Assembly (NCBI GenBank): GCA_004356105.1
Contig: SMYC01000226.1
Span: 1-49,228, forward strand
DNA from: Acidobacteriota bacterium
GTDB lineage: Bacteria > Acidobacteriota > Vicinamibacteria > Marinacidobacterales > SMYC01
Direction: 5' to 3'
DNA length: 49,228 nt
Position numbers and translations under genes: made by a program. Below the pieces are notes generated by a model, which ran no database searches, was not told where the DNA came from, and saw only the letters and a list, made by a program, of their open reading frames with translations. Below are positions 16,259 through 24,606 of this stretch, in pieces (within the stretch, counting starts at the first letter, position 1; each line of letters begins with the position of its first letter).

Positions 16259-16807
16259 CTAGGCACCTGTCTTCGCGGGCGTCAAGCGGATATAGGTAAG
16301 CGCCAACGCATCATAGACGCCGTGAACGATCATCGGGACCGCGAGATTCGAAGTTCCCTCATAAAGTACACCGAAGCCGAACCCCACTATCGACGCCCAG
16401 AGCGCCATCGGCCAGAGCTTGTATTCGGGGCCATGAAGAAAACCGAACAGCAAGCTCGACGCCACGAGTCCCATACGCGGCATGAGCATGCCGCGAAACA
16501 ACAGCTCTTCAGCGAAACCGGCGGCGGCCGATGCGAGCACGATATCCAAGAAGCTCGCTTGGCGCACCAGTGGGAAAATTTCCTCTTCGAAGAACGCTTG
16601 CACGGGTCGCGTGAGCGCGAACCGCGTGCTCACGCGGAACAAGCTGTAGTTGCACAGCGTGAAAACGAACGTGACGCCGAGCGCAAGAGAGACGGCACGG
16701 GCCGTGAGTGCGTATGGCACCGCTGTTTCGCTGAAGCGTACCCATATGAGCGTCGCAAGTCCCATGCCGGCCTCGGCCAAGACCAGCCAGCGCAGAGGTA
16801 GCCCCAT
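16259..16807 (-). CDS. CPBP-family intramembrane metalloprotease
   Basis: A 182-residue membrane protein with four to five hydrophobic helices. The CPBP/Abi (Rce1-like) motifs are present: 'AAAGFAEELLFRGML' supplies the EExxxR glutamates and arginine, 'LLFGFLHG' the first histidine, and 'VPMIVHGVYDALAL' the last histidine block. These metalloproteases act inside the membrane, in some cases in bacteriocin immunity or prenyl-protein processing; the target here is unknown. I chose ATG 16807 because the longer frame runs into the upstream propeller gene, which ends 16 nt before. The DapF homologue follows directly. Confidence 0.85.
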   Translation of the reverse strand: MGLPLRWLVLAEAGMGLATLIWVRFSETAVPYALTARAVSLALGVTFVFTLCNYSLFRVSTRFALTRPVQAFFEEEIFPLVRQASFLDIVLASAAAGFAEELLFRGMLMPRMGLVASSLLFGFLHGPEYKLWPMALWASIVGFGFGVLYEGTSNLAVPMIVHGVYDALALTYIRLTPAKTGA

Positions 16808-16823
16808 GTTGCGACGCGACACG

Positions 16824-17810
16824 TTAGTGACGTGGCGGCTCAAAGCTTTGCGGAGGTTGAGGAAACGTAGCGAGATCGAAAACAAGCGGTGTCCCGATAC
16901 CTTCGCTCATCAGACGAAAGCTGATGGCGCCGTCCGAGCTCTTGAAGACACCCGCATCCGTGCCGACGATTACGTCGCTCTGCGAAAATCCTTCCGGCGA
17001 CGGCACGTTGATAGTCCGAACGGCTCGCCCTCGAAAGGTTTCGACCTCGCGCAGTGTATCCCCGCCGTCGTTCGAAAGCAGCAATCCGTCCTCCGTCCCA
17101 ATCAACAAGAGCTCGCCCCACCAGAAAAGAGCCTCGACCGACTTGTCCATCAGCAACTCGTGGTCGACGCGTTCGAACGCCGCGCCGCCATCAGAGCTGC
17201 GGTAGAGTCCCGCATCGCGGGTGCCGACGAAAATCGTCGGGTCGAGCCCAAACAGCTGAGACAACGCTATCGAGAGAATCGGGACACGAGGAAGCCCTTT
17301 TCCGACACGGTCCCAGCTATCCCCGGCGTCATCCGAGACGAAGAGTCCTCCGTCGCTCGCGACGAAGAGCTCCGGCCCGGGCCAAGCCAATGCACGAACG
17401 GCCATCCGAATCGTCTCCGCTCCAATCTGCTCCCATTCGGCTCCGGCATTCTTCGATCTATAGAGTCCTGTCTCGGTGCCTGCGAACAGCGTGGGCTCGA
17501 GCGCGAACAGGCGCGCCGCTTGCAACGTCGTCACGTCCTCGCCTTCGAAGTCTTCGAGAAGCCGGTAGTTTTCTCCGAAATCGTCGGAGACGAAAACCCC
17601 GTCCGAGCCACCGGCAAAAACGTTCGACCCCAGGCAGGCGAAAGCCCGGAGCTCACCCGAGAGGCCACGCATAGCCGGGCGGAGCCGAGTCCAATGCTCT
17701 CCCCAGCTATAGCTCACGAACGCGCCCTCCGTCGTCGCGGCAAAAAGCCGCGACACCACGATCTCTGGCTGGAAAGATGCGAGGACTAGAACGAGCGCCC
17801 ACGCCGACAT
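16824..17810 (-). CDS. Secreted BNR/sialidase-type β-propeller protein
   Basis: 328 residues with a short N-terminal hydrophobic stretch ('WALVLVLASF') that probably acts as a signal. About six BNR-like repeats follow, each with a 'LFVSDDAGDSW' or 'LYRSKNAGAEWEQIG' type Asp-box followed by a 'VGTxxGLYRS' strand. The fold is a β-propeller as in Vps10, sialidase or YCF48 proteins. No sialidase arginine triad is evident, so a binding or scaffold role is likelier than glycosidase activity. The start codon shares its A with the dtd stop (TGATG), so translation is coupled to dtd. Confidence 0.75.
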   Translation of the reverse strand: MSAWALVLVLASFQPEIVVSRLFAATTEGAFVSYSWGEHWTRLRPAMRGLSGELRAFACLGSNVFAGGSDGVFVSDDFGENYRLLEDFEGEDVTTLQAARLFALEPTLFAGTETGLYRSKNAGAEWEQIGAETIRMAVRALAWPGPELFVASDGGLFVSDDAGDSWDRVGKGLPRVPILSIALSQLFGLDPTIFVGTRDAGLYRSSDGGAAFERVDHELLMDKSVEALFWWGELLLIGTEDGLLLSNDGGDTLREVETFRGRAVRTINVPSPEGFSQSDVIVGTDAGVFKSSDGAISFRLMSEGIGTPLVFDLATFPQPPQSFEPPRH

Positions 17811-18250
17811 CAGGGGCTCTCCACCAATATCGTGACGGGCCCGTCATTCACAAGAGACACCGCCATGTGGGTTTGGAACCTTCCTTTCGCAGTCGGGATA
17901 CCGTGCTCGTCCACGACGCGCACGAAGCGCTCGTAGAGCTCCTCCGCAAGCTCTGGTCGCGCCGCCTTTACGAAGGACGGCCGCCGACCTTTGCGACAAT
18001 TGCCGAGCAGCGTGAACTGGGACACAGCGAGAAGCGACCCGCCGACTTCGGCGAGTGACAGGTTCATTTTGCCGTCCTCGTCCTCGAAGATACGCAGCGA
18101 GACGATCTTGTCGGCCATCCACCGCGCCTCATCCTCCGTATCACCGTCGGCCACGCCGAGCAGCACGAGAAGACCCGCATCGATCGCGCCCACGCGCTCG
18201 CCGTCGACCTCGACGCCCGCCTTGGTGACGCGTTGCACTACAGCTTTCAC
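17810..18250 (-). CDS. dtd: D-aminoacyl-tRNA deacylase
   Basis: A 146-residue DTD, which removes D-amino acids (and glycine from tRNA-Ala) by hydrolysing the ester bond and so keeps translation homochiral. The two signature motifs are present: 'SQFTLLG' near residue 77 and the C-terminal '[10 protein letters not shown]' carrying the Gly-cisPro pair. '[17 protein letters not shown]' is the usual N-terminus. It overlaps clcA upstream by 4 nt (ATGA) and the propeller gene downstream by 1 nt, so it sits inside a coupled operon. Confidence 0.95.
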   Translation of the reverse strand: MKAVVQRVTKAGVEVDGERVGAIDAGLLVLLGVADGDTEDEARWMADKIVSLRIFEDEDGKMNLSLAEVGGSLLAVSQFTLLGNCRKGRRPSFVKAARPELAEELYERFVRVVDEHGIPTAKGRFQTHMAVSLVNDGPVTILVESP

Positions 18251-19995
18251 GAAACGCGTTCATCGGAGTCGGGCGCACCCGGTTGTCGTCCATGAACGCC
18301 GAACGCCCGAAGCACATCGAGAAGCGAGCAAACCCCCTCCATCTCGTGAACGTTGGCTCGACTCACCACGGGCAAGAGATCGTAGCCCACTTTGCCCATG
18401 CGCTCGAGTGCGAGGTCGAGCGAATGGTCGGCGTGCAAATGAGGAAAAGCGCGGGAGTCCAGAAGGCTACCGACTTTGGCGTCGCTCCGATTCTCGTCAA
18501 GCGCCTTTTCGAGCTGCTCCAGAGACACCACACCCCACACACCGTTCTTGTCGGTAACGGGCCAGGCACGCATACTGCTATGGCCTGCTCGCTCGATGCA
18601 ATCGGCAACCGTCATGTCCGACGAAAAGGTCTCGTGGGGCGGACGCATGGCGAGCCGCACCTGGAGGTGGCGCTTCTCGCTTTCGGAGGTCGGAAGGTGG
18701 ATGCCTTCTTGAAGCGCGAGCGCTTCGTAAAGCGGCGTCTTCTGAAGTTTGTAGGAAACGAAAAAGCTGATGAGGTTCGAGATCATGAGTGGCACGATGA
18801 TCGCGTAGTCCTGCGTGAGCTCGAAGATCATGATCACCGAGACCATCGGCACCCGCAAGATTCCGGCGAAGGCTGTCCCCATTCCGACGAGCGCATAGGC
18901 GCCAGGGCTCGCGGTTATGTCGGGAAAGTAGCCATGCGCGACGGCCCCGAGACTGCCGCCGACCATAGCACCCATGAAAAGACTAGGCCCGAAAATACCC
19001 CCCGCATTTCCCGAGGCGTAGCAAACGGCGGTCGCGAAGACGCTGAGCACGAGAAGAATGACCATCGACGAAAGCGGGAGCGAGCCGTTGAGCGCTTCGC
19101 CTACGGTGGAATGTCCAAAGCGAAAAATTCCAGGAAGAGCGAACGCGAGAACGCCCACGACTACCCCGCCGGCGGCGGGTTGCAGCCAGCGCGTTCTGCG
19201 CGGCATATTCAAGAACTTCTCGCGCATGCGCAGCATGAGCTTGACGAAGAAAACGGAGACCAGGCCGCCCACGACACCCAAAAGCGCGTAAACGATGAAC
19301 TCGGCCGGGTGCACCGACTCGTATGCGGGAACGTGAAAAAGAGGCTCGTTTCCGAGCAAGAGGCGCATCACGAAGAGTGACGTAAAGACGCTGACGACGA
19401 CCGAGCCGAGAATCGGCGCGTGCAAATTCCCCATGATCTCTTCGAGCGCGAAGAGAATCGCGGCGAGAGGCGTGTTGAAGGCGGCAGCGAGCGCGGCCGC
19501 CGCTCCAACGGGGACGAGCATTTGGAGCTTGTCGCCGCTCAGCCCGAGCCCGCGTCCGATACTCGAAGCGAGCCCCGCGCCCATCTGCACCGAAGGGCCC
19601 TCACGACCAAGAGCGATTCCGCTCGCGAGTGTTATCGACGAGGCGATGAACTTGCCGATCACCGTTCGCAGGGGGATGAGCCCGCGCCGGGCGAACATGG
19701 CCGCTTTCGTCTGCGGGACACCGCTCCCGCGCGCGTCGGGAAAGAATCGATAGAGAAGGTAGCCCACGAAGAGCGTCCCCGCGATCGGCGTGACGAGACG
19801 ACGCCAATGCGGGGTGCCCTCGGCATAGAGCCACGCCTCGAGACTATCGGTGACAACGATGAAAGCGACGATCACCAACCCGACAACCGCGCCGATAACG
19901 AAGGTGAGCCCCATGAAAACCTGGTTCTCGTTCTGCGCCATCGACTCACGGACGCGCTCCTGAATGCGGTGCGTGATGTCCGAAAGTCGGCTCAT
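18247..19995 (-). CDS. ClC-family chloride channel/antiporter with C-terminal CBS pair
   Basis: A 582-residue ClC protein. The anion-pathway motifs are visible: '[10 protein letters not shown]' (GSGIP type), '[13 protein letters not shown]' with the gating glutamate of GREGP, and '[18 protein letters not shown]' (GxFxP type). About ten to twelve membrane segments precede a cytoplasmic region with two CBS-type repeats ('[12 protein letters not shown]' and '[20 protein letters not shown]'), which often bind nucleotides and set activity. The conserved gating Glu fits an antiporter or channel. I chose ATG 19995 because TATAAT sits 15 nt upstream; a longer frame from GTG 20034 would start before that promoter. 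Its stop overlaps dtd. Confidence 0.9.
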   Translation of the reverse strand: MSRLSDITHRIQERVRESMAQNENQVFMGLTFVIGAVVGLVIVAFIVVTDSLEAWLYAEGTPHWRRLVTPIAGTLFVGYLLYRFFPDARGSGVPQTKAAMFARRGLIPLRTVIGKFIASSITLASGIALGREGPSVQMGAGLASSIGRGLGLSGDKLQMLVPVGAAAALAAAFNTPLAAILFALEEIMGNLHAPILGSVVVSVFTSLFVMRLLLGNEPLFHVPAYESVHPAEFIVYALLGVVGGLVSVFFVKLMLRMREKFLNMPRRTRWLQPAAGGVVVGVLAFALPGIFRFGHSTVGEALNGSLPLSSMVILLVLSVFATAVCYASGNAGGIFGPSLFMGAMVGGSLGAVAHGYFPDITASPGAYALVGMGTAFAGILRVPMVSVIMIFELTQDYAIIVPLMISNLISFFVSYKLQKTPLYEALALQEGIHLPTSESEKRHLQVRLAMRPPHETFSSDMTVADCIERAGHSSMRAWPVTDKNGVWGVVSLEQLEKALDENRSDAKVGSLLDSRAFPHLHADHSLDLALERMGKVGYDLLPVVSRANVHEMEGVCSLLDVLRAFGVHGRQPGAPDSDERVS

Positions 19996-20010
19996 GTCGT
20001 GCGGGCAAGC

Positions 20011-20016
20011 ATTATA
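20011..20016 (-). promoter_or_regulatory. -10 box of the clcA-dtd-...-dapF operon
   Basis: A perfect TATAAT on the minus strand, 15 nt before the clcA ATG. No convincing -35 is seen. The short distance implies a leader of under 10 nt. Confidence 0.45.
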
Positions 20017-20062
20017 GCGCGGTTCAGCATCCACCTCTGAGGAACTCTCGAGGCTGGCTGTG

Positions 20063-20166
20063 AAAAAGCAAGGGGACGTGGAGATAGAAGGAGAGGTGGG
20101 GACAAAAAATTAACTGTCTTTCATCCCCCTATCCCCTCCTATCCCCACATCCCCTTTTCTCTTAAA
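20063..20166. repeat. Dispersed inverted repeat, copy 2 (purine-rich arms)
   Basis: The left arm (20063-20103, AAGGGGACGTGGAGATAG type) pairs with the right arm (20123-20166, TATCCCCTCCTATCCCC type) as an imperfect hairpin of about 40-bp arms. It lies between the kinase stop and clcA start on the same strand. It shares its arm sequence with copies at 28833 and with the inner arms at 24310. Confidence 0.7.
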
Positions 20167-20200
20167 AACCCTGAGGGGATTCTGAAAAGCTGAATGCGGA

Positions 20201-22375
20201 TCACTTCTTCAGCATCTTCAGAATTTGTTCGGAAGTCGGGCGGTCGGCGGGTTCTTTCTCGAGACAGGCCATCACGATGTTGGCGAGCACTTTGGGAACG
20301 TCTGGCCTCAGCTCTTTCAGCGGGCGGGCGGCGGTGTACACGTGATGGTAGAGCACTTCGCCATCAACAAAAGGAGGCTCGCCCGCAAGGAGGTGATACA
20401 CCGTCCCTCCAAAGGCGTAGATGTCCGTGCGGAAGTCGAGTGGCCCGCCGAGAATCTGTTCTGGCGACATGTAGAGCGGGGTCCCGCTCGCCTTCTCACT
20501 TCCCTGCGCTTTCGCGTCTCTAAGTATCTTGGCGAGGCCGAAATCCATGATCTTGACGGCGCGCTGCTTCGAGAGCATCACATTCGAAGGCTTGATATCG
20601 CGGTGGAGGACGCCATGGCTATGCGCGTGGGCAAGCGCCTTGAGAACGCCTCCAACGAACTGAACCGTCTGCTGGATCGAGAGTTTCGTCTCGCGCTGAA
20701 GGATGTCGAAATAGCTTTCACCCGAGACGAACTCCATCGCGATGAAGAGTCGGTTCTGCTCCGGGTCCACGTCCACGTCGAACACCGTGACGATATTCGG
20801 ATGGTTGAGCTGCGCGGCCGATTGTGCTTCGCGCAAGAAGCGCTCCCGGATGTCTTTGACCTCCATGAACTGTTCCATGAGCATCTTGTAGGCCACGATG
20901 CGGTTGAGCCGTGTGTCTTTGGCGCGATAGACGACGCCCATCCCGCCGGCGCCGATCTTCTCGATGAACTCATAGCGCTTGCCACCGAGCTCTTCTTTGG
21001 CAGCTTGATGGAGTGACGGCTCGGTGGCCTTTTTCGCTGGCTTCTTGTCGAGCTCCTGTAGCCGCCCGACGGCATCCCGATAGCTGTAATTTTCCGCGAC
21101 GATCTGTTTGAAGATCTTCGCGGCTTCCTCGTAGCCGCCCATCTGTTCGGAAGCGACCGCGAGTGTGTAATACATATCAAGATTCTTGGCCGTGAGCGGC
21201 TGATCGTGAAGCGCCCTTTTCAGCTTCTCGACGGCGACGCCCGGCAGATCCCGCTCCATGAAACTCTGCCCGAGCTCGACGAGGGATTCTTGATAATGAG
21301 GGTTCGTCGGCTCGATCTTCTGGAGGCAGTCGATGGCGAGCTCGGTGAGACTCGCCTTGCGCGCGTTCTTCGCGGCGCGATAATAATCGCCCGACTCGGC
21401 GAACATCCGCGCTGCCCGGCCCCAGTCTTCGGCCTTCTCGTAGAGCGCCGCGGCTCTTTGATAGTCCTGGCTCCGGCCGTACATTTCCGCCGCGCGATCG
21501 AGCTGCTCCAGGCGCTCATAGGCCTCGGCGGCCTGACGGTGAGCGCCGCAATGCTCGTAGCAGCGTGCGGAGTCGAGATAATTCCCCGCTTCTTCGTAGA
21601 CTTCTGCGGCTCGAAGCGGATCGCCACCGAGGAGAAACTGCACCGCCGCCTCGTTTTTCTGGTCTCGCTTGTAGAGATGCTCGCCTCGCATTTGCGCGGC
21701 ACGCACACGGTCGCCTGCCTGCGCGTAGGCGTCCGCGGCGTGATCCACGGCGCCCGCACGCTCATAGAGGTCCGCGGCTTTCAGGTGACGATTGAGCTTG
21801 AGGAACAACCCCGCTGCATCCTCCCACTGCTCGCCACGCTCGAGCACTTCCGCGGCTTGCTCGTGAAGTCCGGCGCGCTCAAAGGCTTGCCCCGCAAGCC
21901 GGCAATATTTCGTGAACTCCGCATGGTCCGCGGGTGAGCGCGCATCCGCGAGGGTATTGAACTTGTCTTGCAGGTAGCGACGGTAATTCTCGCCCGCTCT
22001 TTTGTTATCCCCGGACTGCGCGCAAACCTCCGCGGCCTTTTGATAATGGCCAACGCGCTCGAAGATGGACGCGGCCTCCGTAAGCGCTCCCGCTCGGACG
22101 AGAAGGCGCGCTGCTTCGTGGTTCTGGCCCTTGCCTCGATAGAGCTTGGCCGCATCACGATAGCGTCCGTCTTCTTCGAATATCTTGGCGGCCCGCTCCC
22201 AATCGCCCGCCGCGAGCGCAGGGTCCGCGGTAGAAGCCGGGCTCTTTGACTCTTTCTTGCCGAGGCCGAACATTTTTTTCCAACCCGAGCCGCCTTTGGC
22301 CGCCCCCAGAAGGACGAGCGTCGTCAGAAGAACAAGTGGCTCAAAACTCTCGATGGGAAAGATGAACTGGCTCAA
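20201..22375 (-). CDS. Membrane-anchored TPR-solenoid Ser/Thr protein kinase
   Basis: 724 residues in unusual domain order. One membrane helix (PLVLLTTLVLLGAA, about 13-26) comes first. Roughly ten to twelve tandem 'AAxLYExxGxYxxAA' helix-hairpin repeats (about 50-370) and a TPR pair ('YYTLAVASEQMGGYEEAAKI') follow. The kinase domain comes last (468-724). The kinase is complete: 'GAGGMGVVYRAKD' P-loop, K497 in 'VAYKML', D593 in 'HRDIKPSN', D611 in 'DFGLAK' and 'MSPEQ'. It should be active and cytoplasmic. Most bacterial kinases place the kinase first and the sensor last. The start TTG at 22375 is preferred because the membrane helix follows it; ATG at residue 34 would lose the anchor. Confidence 0.9.
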   Translation of the reverse strand: MSQFIFPIESFEPLVLLTTLVLLGAAKGGSGWKKMFGLGKKESKSPASTADPALAAGDWERAAKIFEEDGRYRDAAKLYRGKGQNHEAARLLVRAGALTEAASIFERVGHYQKAAEVCAQSGDNKRAGENYRRYLQDKFNTLADARSPADHAEFTKYCRLAGQAFERAGLHEQAAEVLERGEQWEDAAGLFLKLNRHLKAADLYERAGAVDHAADAYAQAGDRVRAAQMRGEHLYKRDQKNEAAVQFLLGGDPLRAAEVYEEAGNYLDSARCYEHCGAHRQAAEAYERLEQLDRAAEMYGRSQDYQRAAALYEKAEDWGRAARMFAESGDYYRAAKNARKASLTELAIDCLQKIEPTNPHYQESLVELGQSFMERDLPGVAVEKLKRALHDQPLTAKNLDMYYTLAVASEQMGGYEEAAKIFKQIVAENYSYRDAVGRLQELDKKPAKKATEPSLHQAAKEELGGKRYEFIEKIGAGGMGVVYRAKDTRLNRIVAYKMLMEQFMEVKDIRERFLREAQSAAQLNHPNIVTVFDVDVDPEQNRLFIAMEFVSGESYFDILQRETKLSIQQTVQFVGGVLKALAHAHSHGVLHRDIKPSNVMLSKQRAVKIMDFGLAKILRDAKAQGSEKASGTPLYMSPEQILGGPLDFRTDIYAFGGTVYHLLAGEPPFVDGEVLYHHVYTAARPLKELRPDVPKVLANIVMACLEKEPADRPTSEQILKMLKK

Positions 22376-22438
22376 GACGTACCTGGGCCGCGTAGCCGGC
22401 TGGACGGAGATCAGACGTGGCCTTTTTGTGTACTTCCA

Positions 22439-24118
22439 TTATACAGACCGCTCAGGCGATGCAAAAACAAGGCTAATTATGTAGCCAAGAACGACTGAAA
22501 CAACGGTCCCGACGAGGTTGTAGTAAAGATAAGAGATCTCGGAATAGCGGGCCGTTAGTTGTACGGCGACGATGCCAAGCAGCACGCCGGCGAAGGCGCC
22601 GTGGCCGTTCGCCCGCCTCGCCCCGATGGCGAGGACGAAAACACCGAGTATGGGGCCGTAAAAGTTAGACCCGATGCGGTTCACCGCCTCGATGGCAGAG
22701 CCGAGCCGGCCCATATAGAGCGCGCAAAAGGTCGCGAAGCCTCCCCAGAACAAGGTCGCGACACGACTGACGGCGAGGAAGTGGCTGTCTTCGGCCTCTC
22801 TGCGGACGTAGCGCTGGTAAAAGTCGACGACCGTCGCTGTCGACAAGGAAGTGAGCTCGGACTCCACGGTGGACATGGCCGCGGCAAAAATCGCCACGAG
22901 GATGAGCCCGACGATCCCGACAGGAAGCTTCGTGAGAACGAAGGTCGGAAACACGTAATTCGTGTCGCTGAAACCCGGCTCGCTCTCCCGGATGAGCCCC
23001 AAGACCTCGGAGCGAACGCCACTGAAAACTGCATCCGCTTGGAGGAAGCTTCTGCGCATCTCGTCTTCGCGGGTACCTCCGAGAGCGTCGGCAAAGTTCT
23101 GAGCTGCCTCTTTGCGGATCTCGAAAGCCTCGTCGTAATCGGCCTCGAGCTGCGACACATCCCGAGCCTGGGCGAGCCGCTCGAGCGCAACGGGGTTGAA
23201 CACGACCGGCGGTTTTTCGAATTGATAGAAAACGAACAGGAGCGCGCCGGTGAGAAGGATGACGAACTGCATCGGGATCTTGACGAGCGCGCTGAACAAG
23301 AGCGCAAGCCGGCTTTCCTTGAGCGAACGTGCCGTCAGATAGCGCTGCACCTGACTTTGATCGGTCCCGAAATAAGACAGCATGAGAAATATGCCGCCAC
23401 AGATGCCGGTCCAGAACGTGTAGGTGACGGTGGGATCCAGATTGAAGTCCATCGTCTCCGCGCGCCCGGTGGCGCCCGCGATCTGGATCGCGTCCGTGAG
23501 CGAGACCCCGTCGGGAAGGCCCACGATGACCGACCCGAGGCAGAACAAGATCCCGAGAAAGATGATCAACATCTGCCACATCTCGACCCACATGACCGCG
23601 CGCATGCCGCCGAGCGTTGTGTAGATTGTGGCGCCGAGACCGATCGCGATGATGATGACTTTTTCATCGATGCCGAAGACGATGGCGAGTATGACGGACG
23701 GCGCATAGATCACAACGGCGTCCGCAAGACCTCTCCCCATGAGAAAAAGAAAGCTCGTCAAGCTCCGAGTCTTTCCGTCGAACCGCTTCTCGAGAAATTC
23801 ATAGGCCGTAAAAACTTTGGCGCGATAGAAGAACGGCACGAGCGTGACGCAAAGGATCACGATCGCGAGCGGCATGCCCAAATAGACCTGGATGAAGCGC
23901 ATGCCGTCCACGTAACCCTGACCGGTCGTACCGACGAGTGTGATGGCGCTCGCCTGGGTCGCCATGACCGAAAGCCCGATCGCGTACCACGGCATCGAAC
24001 GCCTGGCGAGAAAGAAGTCTTCGATCCCTTTATTGCCGCGTCCCGTCCGATAGCCAACAAAGACGATGAACGCAAAGTAGAGAACGACGACGAGCCAATC
24101 AATCGGATGCAGCATCAA
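22439..24118 (-). CDS. Sodium:solute symporter (SSS family)
   Basis: A 559-residue SSS transporter with about 13-14 membrane helices. 'GLSVMATQASAITLVGTTGQG' matches the TM1 sodium-site region. 'ATIYTTLGGMRAVMWVEMWQ' and 'FAAAMSTVESELTSLSTATV' (the TM8 sodium-binding serines) are SSS hallmarks. A hydrophilic insert of about 90 residues ('EKPPVVFNPVALERLAQARD' onward) is unusually long and probably cytoplasmic or periplasmic. Such inserts are seen in Acidobacteria/Bacteroidetes symporters near hydrolases. The substrate is unknown; the neighbouring PIG-L and DASS genes suggest sugar- or acid-derived solutes. It is coupled to the 41-residue membrane protein that ends 7 nt before its start. Confidence 0.93.
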   Translation of the reverse strand: MMLHPIDWLVVVLYFAFIVFVGYRTGRGNKGIEDFFLARRSMPWYAIGLSVMATQASAITLVGTTGQGYVDGMRFIQVYLGMPLAIVILCVTLVPFFYRAKVFTAYEFLEKRFDGKTRSLTSFLFLMGRGLADAVVIYAPSVILAIVFGIDEKVIIIAIGLGATIYTTLGGMRAVMWVEMWQMLIIFLGILFCLGSVIVGLPDGVSLTDAIQIAGATGRAETMDFNLDPTVTYTFWTGICGGIFLMLSYFGTDQSQVQRYLTARSLKESRLALLFSALVKIPMQFVILLTGALLFVFYQFEKPPVVFNPVALERLAQARDVSQLEADYDEAFEIRKEAAQNFADALGGTREDEMRRSFLQADAVFSGVRSEVLGLIRESEPGFSDTNYVFPTFVLTKLPVGIVGLILVAIFAAAMSTVESELTSLSTATVVDFYQRYVRREAEDSHFLAVSRVATLFWGGFATFCALYMGRLGSAIEAVNRIGSNFYGPILGVFVLAIGARRANGHGAFAGVLLGIVAVQLTARYSEISYLYYNLVGTVVSVVLGYIISLVFASPERSV

Positions 24119-24125
24119 TCAGCGA

Positions 24126-24251
24126 TCAGCGCGCATAAGCTGAGAACAAAACGAGCAGCAAATAAGTAACGAGAGTATTCGCGATAACAACCGCGTAGAA
24201 ACGCCCCCAAGTCTTGAAGATAGGCGGCGGTAGATCAGACTCTTTATCCAT
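24126..24251 (-). CDS. 41-residue single-pass membrane protein ahead of the symporter
   Basis: Reading the minus strand from ATG 24251 gives a short protein: an acidic N-terminus ('MDKESDLPPPIFKTWGRFYA'), one hydrophobic helix ('VVIANTLVTYLLLVLFSAYA') and a final Arg. A GAGG ribosome binding site lies 4 nt before the ATG. A perfect TATAAT lies 20 nt before it. The stop is 7 nt from the symporter start, so the two are co-translated. Small proteins pair with SSS symporters elsewhere (for example YjcH with ActP and YhdT with PanF), but this one is shorter and I do not recognise its family. An accessory subunit role is inference. Confidence 0.75.
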   Translation of the reverse strand: MDKESDLPPPIFKTWGRFYAVVIANTLVTYLLLVLFSAYAR

Positions 24252-24271
24252 GCAACCTCGCTGGCGGGCGC

Positions 24272-24277
24272 ATTATA
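24272..24277 (-). promoter_or_regulatory. -10 box for the small membrane protein/symporter operon
   Basis: TATAAT on the minus strand, 20 nt upstream of the ATG at 24251, with the ribosome binding site in between. No clear -35 is visible. Confidence 0.45.
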
Positions 24278-24309
24278 AAGGATCGACGCACTGTATCCGC
24301 TGTTATGGA

Positions 24310-24504
24310 AACGCAGCGCAAAGACGCAAAGAAAATGCACCGGCTTCGCCGGTCGATGTTTTAAAAGAAAGGGGAGGTGGGGATAGGAGGAGAGGTGGGG
24401 ATGAAAAGAAGATATCCCTTCTATCCCCCTATCCCCCACCTCTCCTTTTCTTTTTGCGTCCACCGGCGAAGCCGGTGTACTTCCTTTGCGCCTTTGCGTC
24501 GCGC
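24310..24504. repeat. Dispersed inverted repeat, copy 3: nested composite of both arm classes
   Basis: The outer arms carry the 8-bp unit (CGCAAAGACGCAAAG left; CTTTGCGCCTTTGCG right). The inner arms carry the purine-rich class (GGGGAGGTGGGGATAGGAGG left; TATCCCCCACCTCTCC right). Each arm also contains its own small palindrome, CACCGGCTTCGCCGGT on the left and the matching ACCGGCGAAGCCGGTG on the right. The arms are about 90 nt with few mismatches. The whole lies between the divergent symporter unit and the PIG-L gene and would fold into a branched hairpin or cruciform. Confidence 0.75.
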
Positions 24505-24606
24505 TTTTGAGACACCGGTTCGCAGCAGCGGTGTTTTTGACATCTCTCGGGCCGCTCAATATGCTGCTCGAAGGTATCGATTTTACGAGGTCGACGAGGA
24601 GCTCCG

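Noticed and set aside
22559..24169. A 536-codon plus-strand frame opposite the symporter
   Set aside because: Charged, repetitive shadow of the symporter gene with no motif.
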